This document shows, one piece after another, positions 50,903 to 61,657 of a DNA stretch of 64,000 nt (the first letter of the stretch is position 1; the number at the start of each line of letters is the position of its first letter). Made by a program: the position numbers and the translations under genes. Origin of the DNA: Brevipalpus yothersi (taxonomy: Eukaryota; Arthropoda; Arachnida; Trombidiformes; Tenuipalpidae); NCBI GenBank assembly GCA_003956705.1, contig QZCP01000105.1, positions 20,023-84,022 on the forward strand, given 5' to 3'. The notes under the pieces were generated by a model, which saw nothing but the letters and a program-made list of their open reading frames with translations, did no database searches and had not been told where the DNA came from.

Positions 50903-52509
50903 TATCACAAGTAATCATCAAATTCAGTGAAATTTTGATTGTGAATTCGATATTTTCAAAATAATAAACTATCTCGTTACAATGGCAACGATTGAGCTTG
51001 AGGACATTTTCCAATCGTATATAATGGAATATCAATAAATCAAGAAACTCAAATGTAATCAAGGGAAAGAGAGAGAGAAAGAGGAATGAAAAAAAAATTA
51101 CACGTGGGCAATGATGCAAAACTAGTTTCAAGTTTTTTGAAGCATCCTCTGTTATGCAGCATTCTCTAAAACTTTTGGAAAACTTTTCACAACATCGTGC
51201 TCCATCCGTATCATTGATGATGCTTCTTGATGTAATCGAATTGAATAAAATGTGCTCTTTTGAAATTAGCAGTACAAATGAAGGAAATAATCATCCTTTC
51301 TCACAAATTCATCCTACTGTTGACTGATTGTTCGGTTCTTGAAGATTGAAAGAAACGTTTCGTGATGAGATGTTGAGGTTGAGAAGAACGATCAATACTC
51401 AATAAATCGATCAAACGTGAAACAATGAATAGTTCATTCAAAAAGTTTTGAAATTTTTAAACTTGTGATTGTGGAGAAGTTTCGAACTTTCGGAGCTGAA
51501 TATACATGTATTGAGAAGAAGTTCGCTGGGTAAGTGATTGAAGAAAGAGAGAGAAAAAATCCCCAGGGAGAGATATATCAAGGTTTTCCGATTTAATTTG
51601 ATATGATTATGAATCATCAGATTCGAGGCAAAAAATATCTATGACGCTTCAAATCAAATATGATCATGTGGAATCATTCACATGCTGAAAATGTGAATTA
51701 TTGTTTGTGGCAATAAAAATTAGCAGGGAATAGCTGAAAGGGAAAATACACATTACAAAGGGAGGGAAAATCATAATCCGGAAATGAGTGCTCCATCATT
51801 CTTTGACTTGATTGACTCTTCTCCCATAGTGATTTCAGCCTCTTTTTCCTTGATCATTTGAACTCATCAAGAGCAGAAATAAATAAATATTGCCGAGAGA
51901 GACTTTTTTCATTTTCTCATCATCTGGTTACTCAAGGCGATCTGATTTGAGAAAAAAAGACAAAATGAATGGTTTTGAGATAAATTTTTTCAAACTTTTT
52001 AGGTTTCACTCTATCCTTTCATCAATAATTCTAACCATAGATCCTATGGAGCCATAAGAAACCGATAAAGAAAGCCATTGTCTTCAAGACCATAATTTAA
52101 TTCGATAATTATCGAATCGTAATTTATCGATAATTATTGTGTGGAACGATCGAAAGTTGAGATTATGCTCGTTCGATTTAAAGAATTTTTACAATTATAT
52201 AAAAATTCTGTCAGATGGCCGGCGTCATCTGTTGAGCACGCAGGAGAACTTGAGGAACCAAAAATTCTGGTCCAGAGTATTCTTGATTAGAACATGACTG
52301 ATTATGCCGGGACGATCGTTTCTTTCTTTTGGAATGATTGGAAATACATGTATGAGATATTCCTATTGTAGATATTCATAGCTTACCAAGAAGCATACCC
52401 TTTGGGGCTGAAGATGAGACTGGGAAAAATGAAAAAAGTAACCAGAAGAGCCAAGAAGAATGACCAGTTTTATTACTTCTAATTGAAATTAGAAGATTAA
52501 AAAGGAGAA
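50903..52509. other. Upstream region of SDR copy 2 and intergenic DNA
   Basis: To about 51240 this is the duplicate of the SDR copy 1 upstream region. Beyond that, I see no gene, no RNA copy and no long repeat. Confidence 0.5.
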
Positions 52510-52810
52510 TTACATTTTTAACTTATCGATTGTGTATTCCAGACCACAAGAATTGTCCAAAATGTTATCATCTTTTGGATGCTCATATTCTTCACAATCA
52601 ATATTAATTTTACTGAAAGACAAATTATTTTACATTTCCAATTAACACGATGTTCATCTTTGGACATACCATTATTGTAACATTGGATCGCTTTGGGTAG
52701 GAATGAAACGCTTAGCTGATCCACTGACATATTTTAATTGATCAATAATGAAGTTTTTCGAGATGCGGTTTGCTCATCAGAACGAACTGTTAACACTTGG
52801 ATATTCACAC
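52510..52810 (-). pseudogene. SARAF (TMEM66)-like pseudogene fragment with several frameshifts
   Basis: Pieces in different frames line up in order with the lumenal domain of SARAF, the ER regulator of store-operated calcium entry: VLTVRSDEQTASRKTS, then QLKYVSGSAKRFIP, then PKAIQCYNNGM and VNWKCK, then INIDCEEYEHPKDDN and SCGLEYTID, ending at a stop (52510-52512). The SCGLEYT and QCxNxG...WxCK motifs are family hallmarks as I recall them. At least three frame changes are needed to join the pieces. The conserved first cysteine (CVGGSA-type) reads Tyr-Val-Ser-Gly-Ser-Ala, and the C-terminal membrane part is absent. A GTATGT lies where a short intron could be drawn, but coding similarity continues through it. 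Confidence 0.55.
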
Positions 52811-53530
52811 AATAACCAGACAGCATTTATTGAATTGTGAATACTGAACATGAGGTTGATCTTTGATTCATGTTTTTGTCTTTTTTTACTAACAAAAAAC
52901 AAAGTATTTATGACCAATCAATGATGCAATAAGGCATCTCGATTTTCCGTATTTTTTAAAGGTTCAATATTGTACCGCTAAACGCTCCAAAATTGTTGTT
53001 ATGTTTTAGACAAACCAGGGGGATGATTGAAGTGGCCATCATCATTAAAAAAGGCCGATAAGACATGGTGTGTTTGTGCATACATGATCAGTCATGATTG
53101 ATTCGAGAGTAGAAGATGATGATACAAGTAACATCCATTAATTGATGTATACCAGTGTGTTGTTTATCATCAATTTTTCGTCCACTTAAAGCATTTACCG
53201 TTATCGATGTTCAGAAGTCACAAAATCAAATTGATTATACCGATGATTTGTAAGTCTTTCCCTACATCTTCTCTCGCTCCTTCTTCTCGGTCATTCCAAC
53301 ATGATTATTTTGTCAGTAGGTGCTCATACATGAGAATCATAATGTGTGAAAAATAACAGATAAGAGGTAATTTTTGTGCATAAACGAAGAGAGAGAGAGA
53401 GAGAGAAACAGAAAGTGACTTTGAATCGAGGACATCGTTTGAGCAGCTAAATGATCGGATCAAAGGTGACTGAAAGTCGAAAAAATTCAAAATGAAAGCC
53501 AGTCGATACATATGAGAGAGAGATACAAAT

Positions 53531-54511
53531 TCATTTGTAGGCCACAAGTTCAAGTCCGTATACTCTAGTCTGGAAAATATGAATCCATTCCTGCGGTTTT
53601 CTGTTCGATATTCCTGGAATCAAAGTAATTTCAACAGATGAATACTTATTTGCCACCAATTGAGTTGATTTGGCTGCAACATATTTTGCATAACTGAAAG
53701 CGAATTGTTTTCTTATGATGAAAATCACGATAAAGCTGAGTGTAAGTGTAGATAATTATAATTTGAGTGTATGTGTGTATGGAGATCAATATCAAAATCA
53801 TTTAGCTTGAGCCTGAAAAAAGAAAAGAAAAAAAAAGTTGTAAGAATGTTCCGAAAATTAGTGGCAAATATCGATCAACGTAGAATGCTCAATGTAGCGA
53901 TGGCTGGATCATCGAATGCTGGGTAAAGTATGCTTGTCAAAGTTTCACCATTCGAATATGTACGTGTGTGTATGTATTCCTGTATTCCTGATGGCATATG
54001 GTGTGTACAGTAAAAGGTCGCGGTCATTTTGGGCTGTTCTATTCTTTTAATCATCGAAAATTTTTTGCGCAGTTACTTTTGCAGTCCGGTTTAACGGTTC
54101 AACGTTATATATTAGCCTGGCGGACATGGACATGGAATCCCTCCAGGCTGTACACGTTATTACTTCCGAAATGATGATGATGGATTCGGTGTTCATCGTC
54201 GATATTTATCGAGCTTTCATCAATATATTTGAACCTTCTTTGACTTTCACTTTTTCAACATGCCCATACAGATAGATTCATGCCAGCTAGAATAGAGAGA
54301 GAGAAAGTAAGAGAAAGTCTTTCAAGTTCGTGTACATCAAGCGGAATGATCGGAAGAACTTTTCTACTACTCTTTGACCGTTCCATGATATAATGAAATT
54401 TTCTCGATTTTTCTGAATAAAATTTCCATTTGAAGAAACCTTCAAAATATATTTCCATCCAGCATGATGAGCATATTGTCGAATATACCATAAGTACTGG
54501 TCACTATCCAT
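53531..54511 (-). CDS. Unidentified small protein, two exons
   Basis: Predicted exons 54336-54511 and 53531-53693 join in phase across a 642-bp intron (GTACAC donor, CGCTTTCAG acceptor) to give 112 residues, starting MDSDQYLWYIRQYAHHAGWK and ending YGLELVAYK. Composition is protein-like, rich in aromatic and basic residues, with no signal peptide or membrane segment. I do not recognise a family. The donor is not consensus, and more exons may exist. It could also be a relic like the neighbouring SARAF fragment. Confidence 0.3.
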
Positions 54512-56252
54512 AAGAACTACACTACTGTATACTGTACTTATGAAAACATTTTCAGAAAAGAATATCGTTTCAATTCGAGTATCTTATTGATGATCCAAAG
54601 TTATTGTTGAGAAAATTTTCCAGAATCAAGACTGAAAATAAAATATTTTGAATTGACCATTTCCACCTAGGTCAGTTCCACTTGGCTCAACCTTTGTCAT
54701 CGAGATGGAGAATATGAGTACTTTTTTCAGTGTCTAGTGGGATTACTGGACATCATTTGATCCAATGATACTGAATGAATAAATATCCTCTCGATCGAGT
54801 GGTGATGAGCAAAATATTTCCACCATCTTGATCATGTTCGGATAATCGGCTTGAGATGGGGATTATGTTCACATGCTCGATCTCGAGTAGGCTTTTGGAT
54901 TATTAAGGAAATTTTCAATTAAGTAGGAAGATATTTTCCTCCGATCTGGTCAAGATCAAGTTATTTTCTTTTTCAATTAGAACTTTTTCCGAAACTTGAA
55001 ACAGTATATGACATTGAGAGTCAAGTGAATATTGTCCACAAAAATATGAACAATATAATTGAAGCTTGATGAGCATCAATATAATGAAACTTTTTCCTCA
55101 ATTTTGGATGCAAAGCTTCGATATCTTGACCAATCTCAAATCTATTTTATTCCTCAAGATTCCAATTTCAGCTCAGTTTTCTTTACCCAATCAGATACCT
55201 TGAGCAAACTAAATATCAGCTGAAATTGGTAATAAATTTTTCAGTTCTGTAACACAATTGAATGGAGGATTGCTTCTCAACTTAGTCGCTATTTTTGTGT
55301 TTTTCCTGAATTTTGGCACACAATTGAAACTACCCAAAAAAATATTTCATCTGATAAATAATCGGGAAGATTAAAATTTTTTTTACCCGCTTACAAAATA
55401 TAGATTATCAACCAGAAGAATTTCCTTTCGATTCGAGATTATTGTTTTCGAAATGTTGTTCCAATATTCCAATATTCTAGTCTCATATGTTGGCCTCGTT
55501 AAAGAAGAATTGAGTGTTTATTTATTCACAGAGCTCATCATTCATTTTGGAAAACACTTGACCATGAATGTTGGGAGTTTTCATTTTTCAAGCGTACGCA
55601 TCATTTGATTGAAGTTAAATCAGTTATTATCGTGTTATATGAGAAAATCATGCGGAACGATGGACTCGAAAATTGAAATTCGATATCAGTAGGATCGCTG
55701 TTATTCACGACACAATTTTTATCATTTTCTTCAAGCTATGTGAAAGCGTATCAATTGCGGCATCTTTTCGGAATGTGAGGTGTTTCCTGAGCGAAAGTGA
55801 ATCAGAAAAGTATAAGTTCTCTCAACTTTCGGACGAAAATCAATGAACAGAGCTCCGTTCATTTTGAAAAGTGCTGATCAGATAGATAAGCTTAATCCGA
55901 AATTCAAAATCATCGAGAATTAATGATATCAAGTATAATTGGACGAAATTGAACCCTAATCGATATACATGTACATACATATGTATATGAACATATTCTT
56001 TCTCTTCTTCCCATAGGATGTTGAAGAGAGGAAAAATGGAAAGAGCATAAGAATATTCATCGATAATAGTGTACATAACAAGGTATTGAAATTTTTGAAA
56101 CGAAAGTGTGAAACGTAGTTTTTCACAGACACTTTTCATCAGTCAAGCCTTCGAGCGAAAGGGAAGGGCAAAGGTGATCAAGTGTCAAGGCAAAGACAAC
56201 ATTAATGAAGGTTACGATAAGGTGGAGCGAAGCTGAGTGGGTCAAGAAGATG

Positions 56253-56283
<31 letters not shown>

Positions 56284-57231
56284 NNNNNNNNNNNNNNNNN
56301 NNNNNNNNNNNNNNNNNNNNNNNNNNNNNNNAAGAGAGAGAGAAAGAGAGAGAGAGGACGATCCAACGAAAAGAAGGTTCATGATGATGGCTTGAAGAGG
56401 AAAGTTCGCGCCAAAAGATCGAGAGAGGGCCGAAATTCATCATCAATTCGCGTTTAGTCCAGGCAAGGTTGATACTATTACGGATGAAGTCCGGATAAAG
56501 GGGAAGAGAGAGAGAGAGAGAGAGAGAGATTGGTGATTGGAAGAGTAGGCTGGATGCTTGATTCTGAGTAAGAATATTGTGTCTCGAGAGCTGATTCAAA
56601 AAATTTTATTTCAAGTTCTTCACCTTGTGGTATTGTATTTTCAAATCAATTCTTTACCCAAACCATTAGCCAACACCATCGAGAGAATACCACTACTTAT
56701 ACACTGCTACTTTGGTGCAACTTTCTATTGTGTGTATATAATTTCTTATTTTTAACTTCTTGGTTCCGAATCGTTGGTTATTGTTACCATACTTTCACTA
56801 TCAGCATCGATCAAACGCTTGCCTGATTCCGCCGATTGTATATGATTGCTTGCCGGATCCAAGAGCAATAAGTTGATTTCAAGAAAAAGAGAGAGAGAGA
56901 GAAGAAGCAAGAGAGAGAGAGAGACAACAAAGTGGCAAAATTTTGTGTTCGAGAGAGAGAAAAAAAGTGGCCCTAACCATAGTCAATCTATCATCAGTGT
57001 CATAAAATTTGAGCATCCATCCTGATTTTGTCGAACAATTTTGCTGTTCAGTTTTTCATCATCACCTAAAGTGTGCCCATTGATCGATCAAACTCTGTGG
57101 GTGAATGTGTTTGTGAAACTTTCCTTTCACCATCTGGGATTATCAATTGACTACAGAATCAATTACCGTTATTTGTTAATAGTGTAATACGAGTGGGAAA
57201 AAAAGTAATACTCCAGCATCGAGTAATCGTG
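54512..57231. other. Intergenic region upstream of the elongase
   Basis: No gene seen between 54.5 and 56.2 kb. A GA-rich zone with the assembly gap follows. The stretch from about 56.9 kb is the likely elongase 5' region and has short GA runs and two TCAGT initiator-like sites (about 56994 and 57046); either could be a transcription start. Confidence 0.4.
56256..56355. repeat. GA microsatellite interrupted by an assembly gap
   Basis: Bases 56284-56331 are N (48 positions), with GA repeats on both sides. The true repeat length is unknown. Confidence 0.95.
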
Positions 57232-58107
57232 ATGGCAGAAATGGCTTTCTATCGAATCGAATCATCGACATCTATTCTATTTCAAAGAATGAGCAAAGCT
57301 TTCAATTATGTGGCCCATGATTTTTGGGACATCCAGGGTGATAAGCGAACCTCAGAATATCCATTTTTCACCACTGGACCCTGGGTAACGCTGGCCCTAA
57401 TCGGATTGTATCTACTTTTCGTCAAACACATTGGACCACAATGGATGAGAGATCGTAAACCTTTCGATTTGAAGCCACTGATGGTCGCCTACAATGTAAC
57501 GATGGTTATTGTTTCAGCTTACCTATTTATTGTCGGATGTTTTATGCTAAATTTTGGACTGGACACATGGGGCTGTCGTCCAGTTAATCAGGAGGACACA
57601 TCAACTGAGACGACAAGATTTTTACTGGTAGCATGGCTATTTTTCTTCTCCAAATTGGTTGAATTTGCGGACACCATTTTCTTTGTATTGAGGAAAAAAA
57701 ATTCTCAAATTTCCAATCTACATGTGATTCATCATTCAATTGTGCCAATCAGTGTATGGATTGGATTTAAATTCGCTCCCGGTGGTAATAATGCATTCTT
57801 TCCATTGATGAACTCGGGCATCCATACGCTGATGTATTCCTACTATGGGCTTACCGTTATGGCCAGTGAATTGGGAATTGGTAAGCAATTGAGTCGATGG
57901 AAAAAGTATCTGACTGCAATGCAAATGGGCCAATTTGTGTTGGCCATTATTCATGGTCTAACTAGTCTAGCAATCAATGATTGTCCTTTTCCAAAATCAT
58001 CTCTATTCATCAATCTTGGCAATGCAATACTTTTCCTGGTTCTGTTTTATTCGTTTTATCGTAAAAGTTATATGAGCAAAATTTCACAAATCAAAAAGTG
58101 TATCTAA
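57232..58107 (+). CDS. Very-long-chain fatty acid elongase, ELOVL4/7-like
   Basis: A 291-residue ER membrane condensing enzyme that adds two carbons to acyl-CoA by the 3-ketoacyl-CoA synthase reaction. All family motifs are present: KxxExxDT at 141-148 (KLVEFADT), the HxxHH box at 164-168 (HVIHH), the MNSxIHxxMYxYY block at 193-205, and TxxQxxQ at 228-234. Several hydrophobic segments cover residues 50-66, 88-108, 130-153 and 236-276. The C-terminus KKCI is a KKxx ER-retrieval signal. The coding region has no intron. The start is the ATG at 57232; the open frame extends 39 bases upstream only from a GTG. Length fits the family. The gene is convergent with syntenin, and AATAAA at 58808-58813 may end its transcript. 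Confidence 0.93.
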   Translation: MAEMAFYRIESSTSILFQRMSKAFNYVAHDFWDIQGDKRTSEYPFFTTGPWVTLALIGLYLLFVKHIGPQWMRDRKPFDLKPLMVAYNVTMVIVSAYLFIVGCFMLNFGLDTWGCRPVNQEDTSTETTRFLLVAWLFFFSKLVEFADTIFFVLRKKNSQISNLHVIHHSIVPISVWIGFKFAPGGNNAFFPLMNSGIHTLMYSYYGLTVMASELGIGKQLSRWKKYLTAMQMGQFVLAIIHGLTSLAINDCPFPKSSLFINLGNAILFLVLFYSFYRKSYMSKISQIKKCI

Positions 58108-59102
58108 TTATGGGGGAAGATGAATAAGAAGATACTGTTTCGAGATCATCATGTTTGATTTGGACATAAATCAGTTAATAATTTCGTTCGAGAGTCGTTG
58201 TGTTACGATTGATCTTCGAAAGGTTCCATGATCAGTTTGAAAGGAAAAATTACCATTATCAACAAAAATGTAGCGGAAAATTAATTTGTTGAACTTTATA
58301 TACTAATATTTGCATGCATATTATTTATCAGTTCCTATTCATTCCATTCAACCTCCTCACTGATTGATGACCATTTCTACACGCCAATATGGTTCTTCTC
58401 TGGAATTTTTTTCTTGTGATTTGGAGCAAGTGAAATTCGAATAATTGATACACACATATATATATATAGCTCTCTACCGATTGAAATTTCACTGAAAGTT
58501 TGCCCTCAAGAATTCGCAGATCAACGGAAGTAAATTTTTTTTGATTTTCCTAAATTATTACAAAGGAGATCAAGTATTCGACATGTACATGTAAAGTGCC
58601 TATTGGCAATCTGAGAGAAATGCTAGGGCTCAGATTTCCATCAGGATTTCATTTTGTATCATTAAATTTGACTTGATTTTTCTTTCACCCAGGAAAGATT
58701 TTTATTCGAGAGAATGAATATCAATGACCATTTCAAATAGATCAAGAAGCAAAGATTATGATTTCGTCTATGAGAAGATGTTCTCGAAAACTTTTCAAGG
58801 AATGAAGAATAAAAAAAGTAGAGAAAAAGACGCTTTGTCAGCATACGAAGAAATGAGAACCAATAAACAATAGATTGAGAAAAAAAACTAGAGCAATGAG
58901 AGGAAAGTTTGACTGTTAAGACAGTTCAGACTCGTAAGGAACTTGAAACTAGAGAAGCTGGGAGGAAGAGAATAATTGCATGAAGGGTGCAATGTATGAT
59001 TTCAATATCAGAAACCTATTCGAATGCGAATGATTTGATTAGAAGCAAAATAAGCTCAATCATATTTCTTCTTTCAGGAGATCCTTTGCTGTGTACCACC
59101 GA
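58108..59102. other. Convergent 3' untranslated region of elongase and syntenin
   Basis: No gene seen. A plus-strand AATAAA lies at 58808-58813 and a minus-strand AATAAA at 58701-58706 (plus reads TTTATT). If both are used, the two 3' ends overlap by about 100 bp. Confidence 0.4.
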
Positions 59103-60406
59103 TTAGACATCAGGAATTGAGTGATCCATGAGCTTCTTGATTAGACCAGGGGCCATACTGAAAAAACAGAAAATATGAGTGATCAATAACCAAGTTTCAT
59201 CGTTTACAAAATGTCATCGCACTATCGATGTAATGATTAAAATTTCTGTGGAAATGTTAGGTTCTCTTCTCATACTCGATGTCTACCACAAACAGCAATC
59301 GATCGGAAAGATTTCGCATTAAGATGGTTAAGGTCATCAGTAAATCATCATAAGGAATAAAATGAAATAACAACAAATTTTCCAGCGTCTATAATGAAGA
59401 AGAAAGACCTCAAGAACCTATTCATCTACTGAAGAATCATTTTCTAGCAGAGACATGATTAAAGGAGATGGTTTATGTGACAAATAGAAGTCATCTCTCT
59501 CTAAAAACTGGATATTATTTGATCAGGTTCAACCAACCTTTTGATCAGATGATCATAGATCTGTGAAGGCATGATGGTAAGTGTGATTGCATCATCAACA
59601 GAATCGATAATCTTTCGGATCACTTTGTCATCAACGCCAACAACATTTTGGCCATTCACTTCGAGAAGATTATGATCTATGAGGAGCCCATTTCGTGCTG
59701 CTGAAGAGTCTTTCACAAGGTGAGTAATTTTGCCATTTTTGAATGCAAAACCAGCATGTCCAGTGCTATCTTTGTATAGTGTGATTGTCCTTTCGAAAGG
59801 TCGATCTCGGACAACCAATTTAATGCCGTTCACGGGTGATTTGGACAAAATATCGTGGACCTTTTCCATAGAAAATCCAGCCACTGATTCATCATTAATT
59901 TGCAGAATTTGATCACCAAATCGTAGCCCAGCTAAGGCAGCAGGAGAATTTGCGCTCACAAGGACAATGAAAATCCCCTGATAATAGTGAAGAGAATAGT
60001 GGAGAGAGATTCTTATCATTCTGTCCGGAAATGAATGGGAAAGTTTGGGGAAGTAAACAGACGAAGAGAGAGAGAGAGAGAGAGAGAGAAGAAATAGCAA
60101 CAAAGTCATTTCACAATGGAAATGATGGTGAAAAATGTTTTGTCAAAATTGAACTTGGTAAGGATGGAAGAGTGGTGAGACATGACAAGGCAAGACAATT
60201 CCTCGGTTTGCCCAAGGATAAAGAGGTGGAGAACAGTTTGTGATCAAGATTCATGACCACATTTTCTTATTGGTAGAGAGTAATGAACCTGATGATGGTT
60301 GGGAACTGGTTTAACAGGAAGTCAGGTAATTGATAGCATGCAAATTATTATTCGAATAAAACAGATAGAGAAAAAGAGTGAGAGGGAAAGAAATGTAAAT
60401 AGTGAT

Positions 60407-60487
<81 letters not shown>

Positions 60488-61657
60488 TTTACCACTGGTG
60501 GAAGCTATCATGATTGGGGGGCATCAATTTTCACAAGATGGTTTGATTATCGTTTGTGGATATGAGAGAAAATTCTCTCTTCCTTCCTGAAAGGCCAACC
60601 AAGATCAATGCAATGTCGCAGGACAATGTTACTTGAGAAAAAAAGGACTCACAACAAGCAGTGAGAATAACATTTCAACTCGTGGAAGAATGTATACATA
60701 TCCATAAGAGGAGGGAAGAAGTTGAACTGGGACAATTTCACAACCTATTTAGCCAATGTAACGGATCCTTGGATAAGCTGATGAAATACTGTGCAATGTG
60801 GTTGACATGGAAGACAAAGGCTGAAAGATATGGTTTCTAGGATTCGGAATGGCAAACAGAGAGATGAGAGAGAATGTCCTCTCTCACACTTTTAGGTTGA
60901 TAGTGTGAGGATAGCGAGAAAGAGGAAAGATGTTGGGATTACCATCCTTAATGGTTAGAGGAAAGTGGCCATCCATACTGGGAACAGAGAGAAAGATGGA
61001 AAAGGGAACAGTTAATGAACAATTACCTTGTTGAGTGATCGAACTCGTAAACCAATTTTGCCACCTTTATCTTTACACAGGATCACCTCTCGTAAGCCAT
61101 GAGTGATCGCAGCTCGCCTCAGTCCAGGAGATGATCCAGACAGTGGTGCAATTAGTTGACCATCACCGGAAGGTATTGCAACCTCTCCAGTGCCAGCCAA
61201 TACTGGGGCATAATCATTGCTAGACAAAAGCTCCCGCTCGGCTGTGGTCAAATCAAGGCCCATATAATCACGAAGATTAACCAACGCTGGATACAGGTGC
61301 AATGAATCAGCCATAATTGGATTTGATGATACAGGATAAGCTGGTGCAGTGGGTGCAGAAGGTGCTGATTCGAAACCAAATGCCGATATGGCTGGATACT
61401 GATTAGATGATCCATTATTTCGAATACTTCCGGCTTGTATGGCTCTAGTTTGTGCCTAAGATACAAAATGGACACACATTAAACCAAGAAGACACATACA
61501 TGACAATCTCATGGCAAACATCAACATCAACTCATGTGTATCATGTCCATCGATTTACACCGAGATAACAATTTGAAATGTCTATCTGATATGTATGTAC
61601 ACTTACTTGGATCATGTGATCAGCTTTCATGTCTTCGAGAGAAGGATATAAACTCAT
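59103..61657 (-). CDS. SDCBP: Syntenin (tandem PDZ adaptor), complete four-exon gene
   Basis: Exons on the minus strand: 61607-61657, 61027-61455, 59538-59977 and 59103-59157. All have GT-AG borders and compatible phases, giving 324 residues. Syntenin links syndecan and other receptors to trafficking and, through ALIX, to exosome budding. The N-terminus MSLYPSLEDMKADHMIQ and the C-terminus MDHSIPDV match the family closely. LYPSL (3-7) and LYPAL (71-75) are ALIX-type motifs. PDZ1 spans about 137-216 (GKIGL loop, GLRFGDQILQIN) and PDZ2 about 221-297 (GHAGFAF loop, NGLLIDHNLLEVNGQN). The last exon is only 55 bp and is joined through a split Ser codon. A leader and Ser/Leu-rich stretch open upstream of 59977 is intron, since CAG ends at 59978. 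Confidence 0.93.
60411..60478. repeat. (TC)n microsatellite in a syntenin intron
   Basis: Tract of about 68 bp inside the intron between syntenin exons 2 and 3. Confidence 0.97.

Noticed and set aside
56123..56599. 158-codon frame across the gap
   Set aside because: It reads through the N positions and GA repeats; an artefact.
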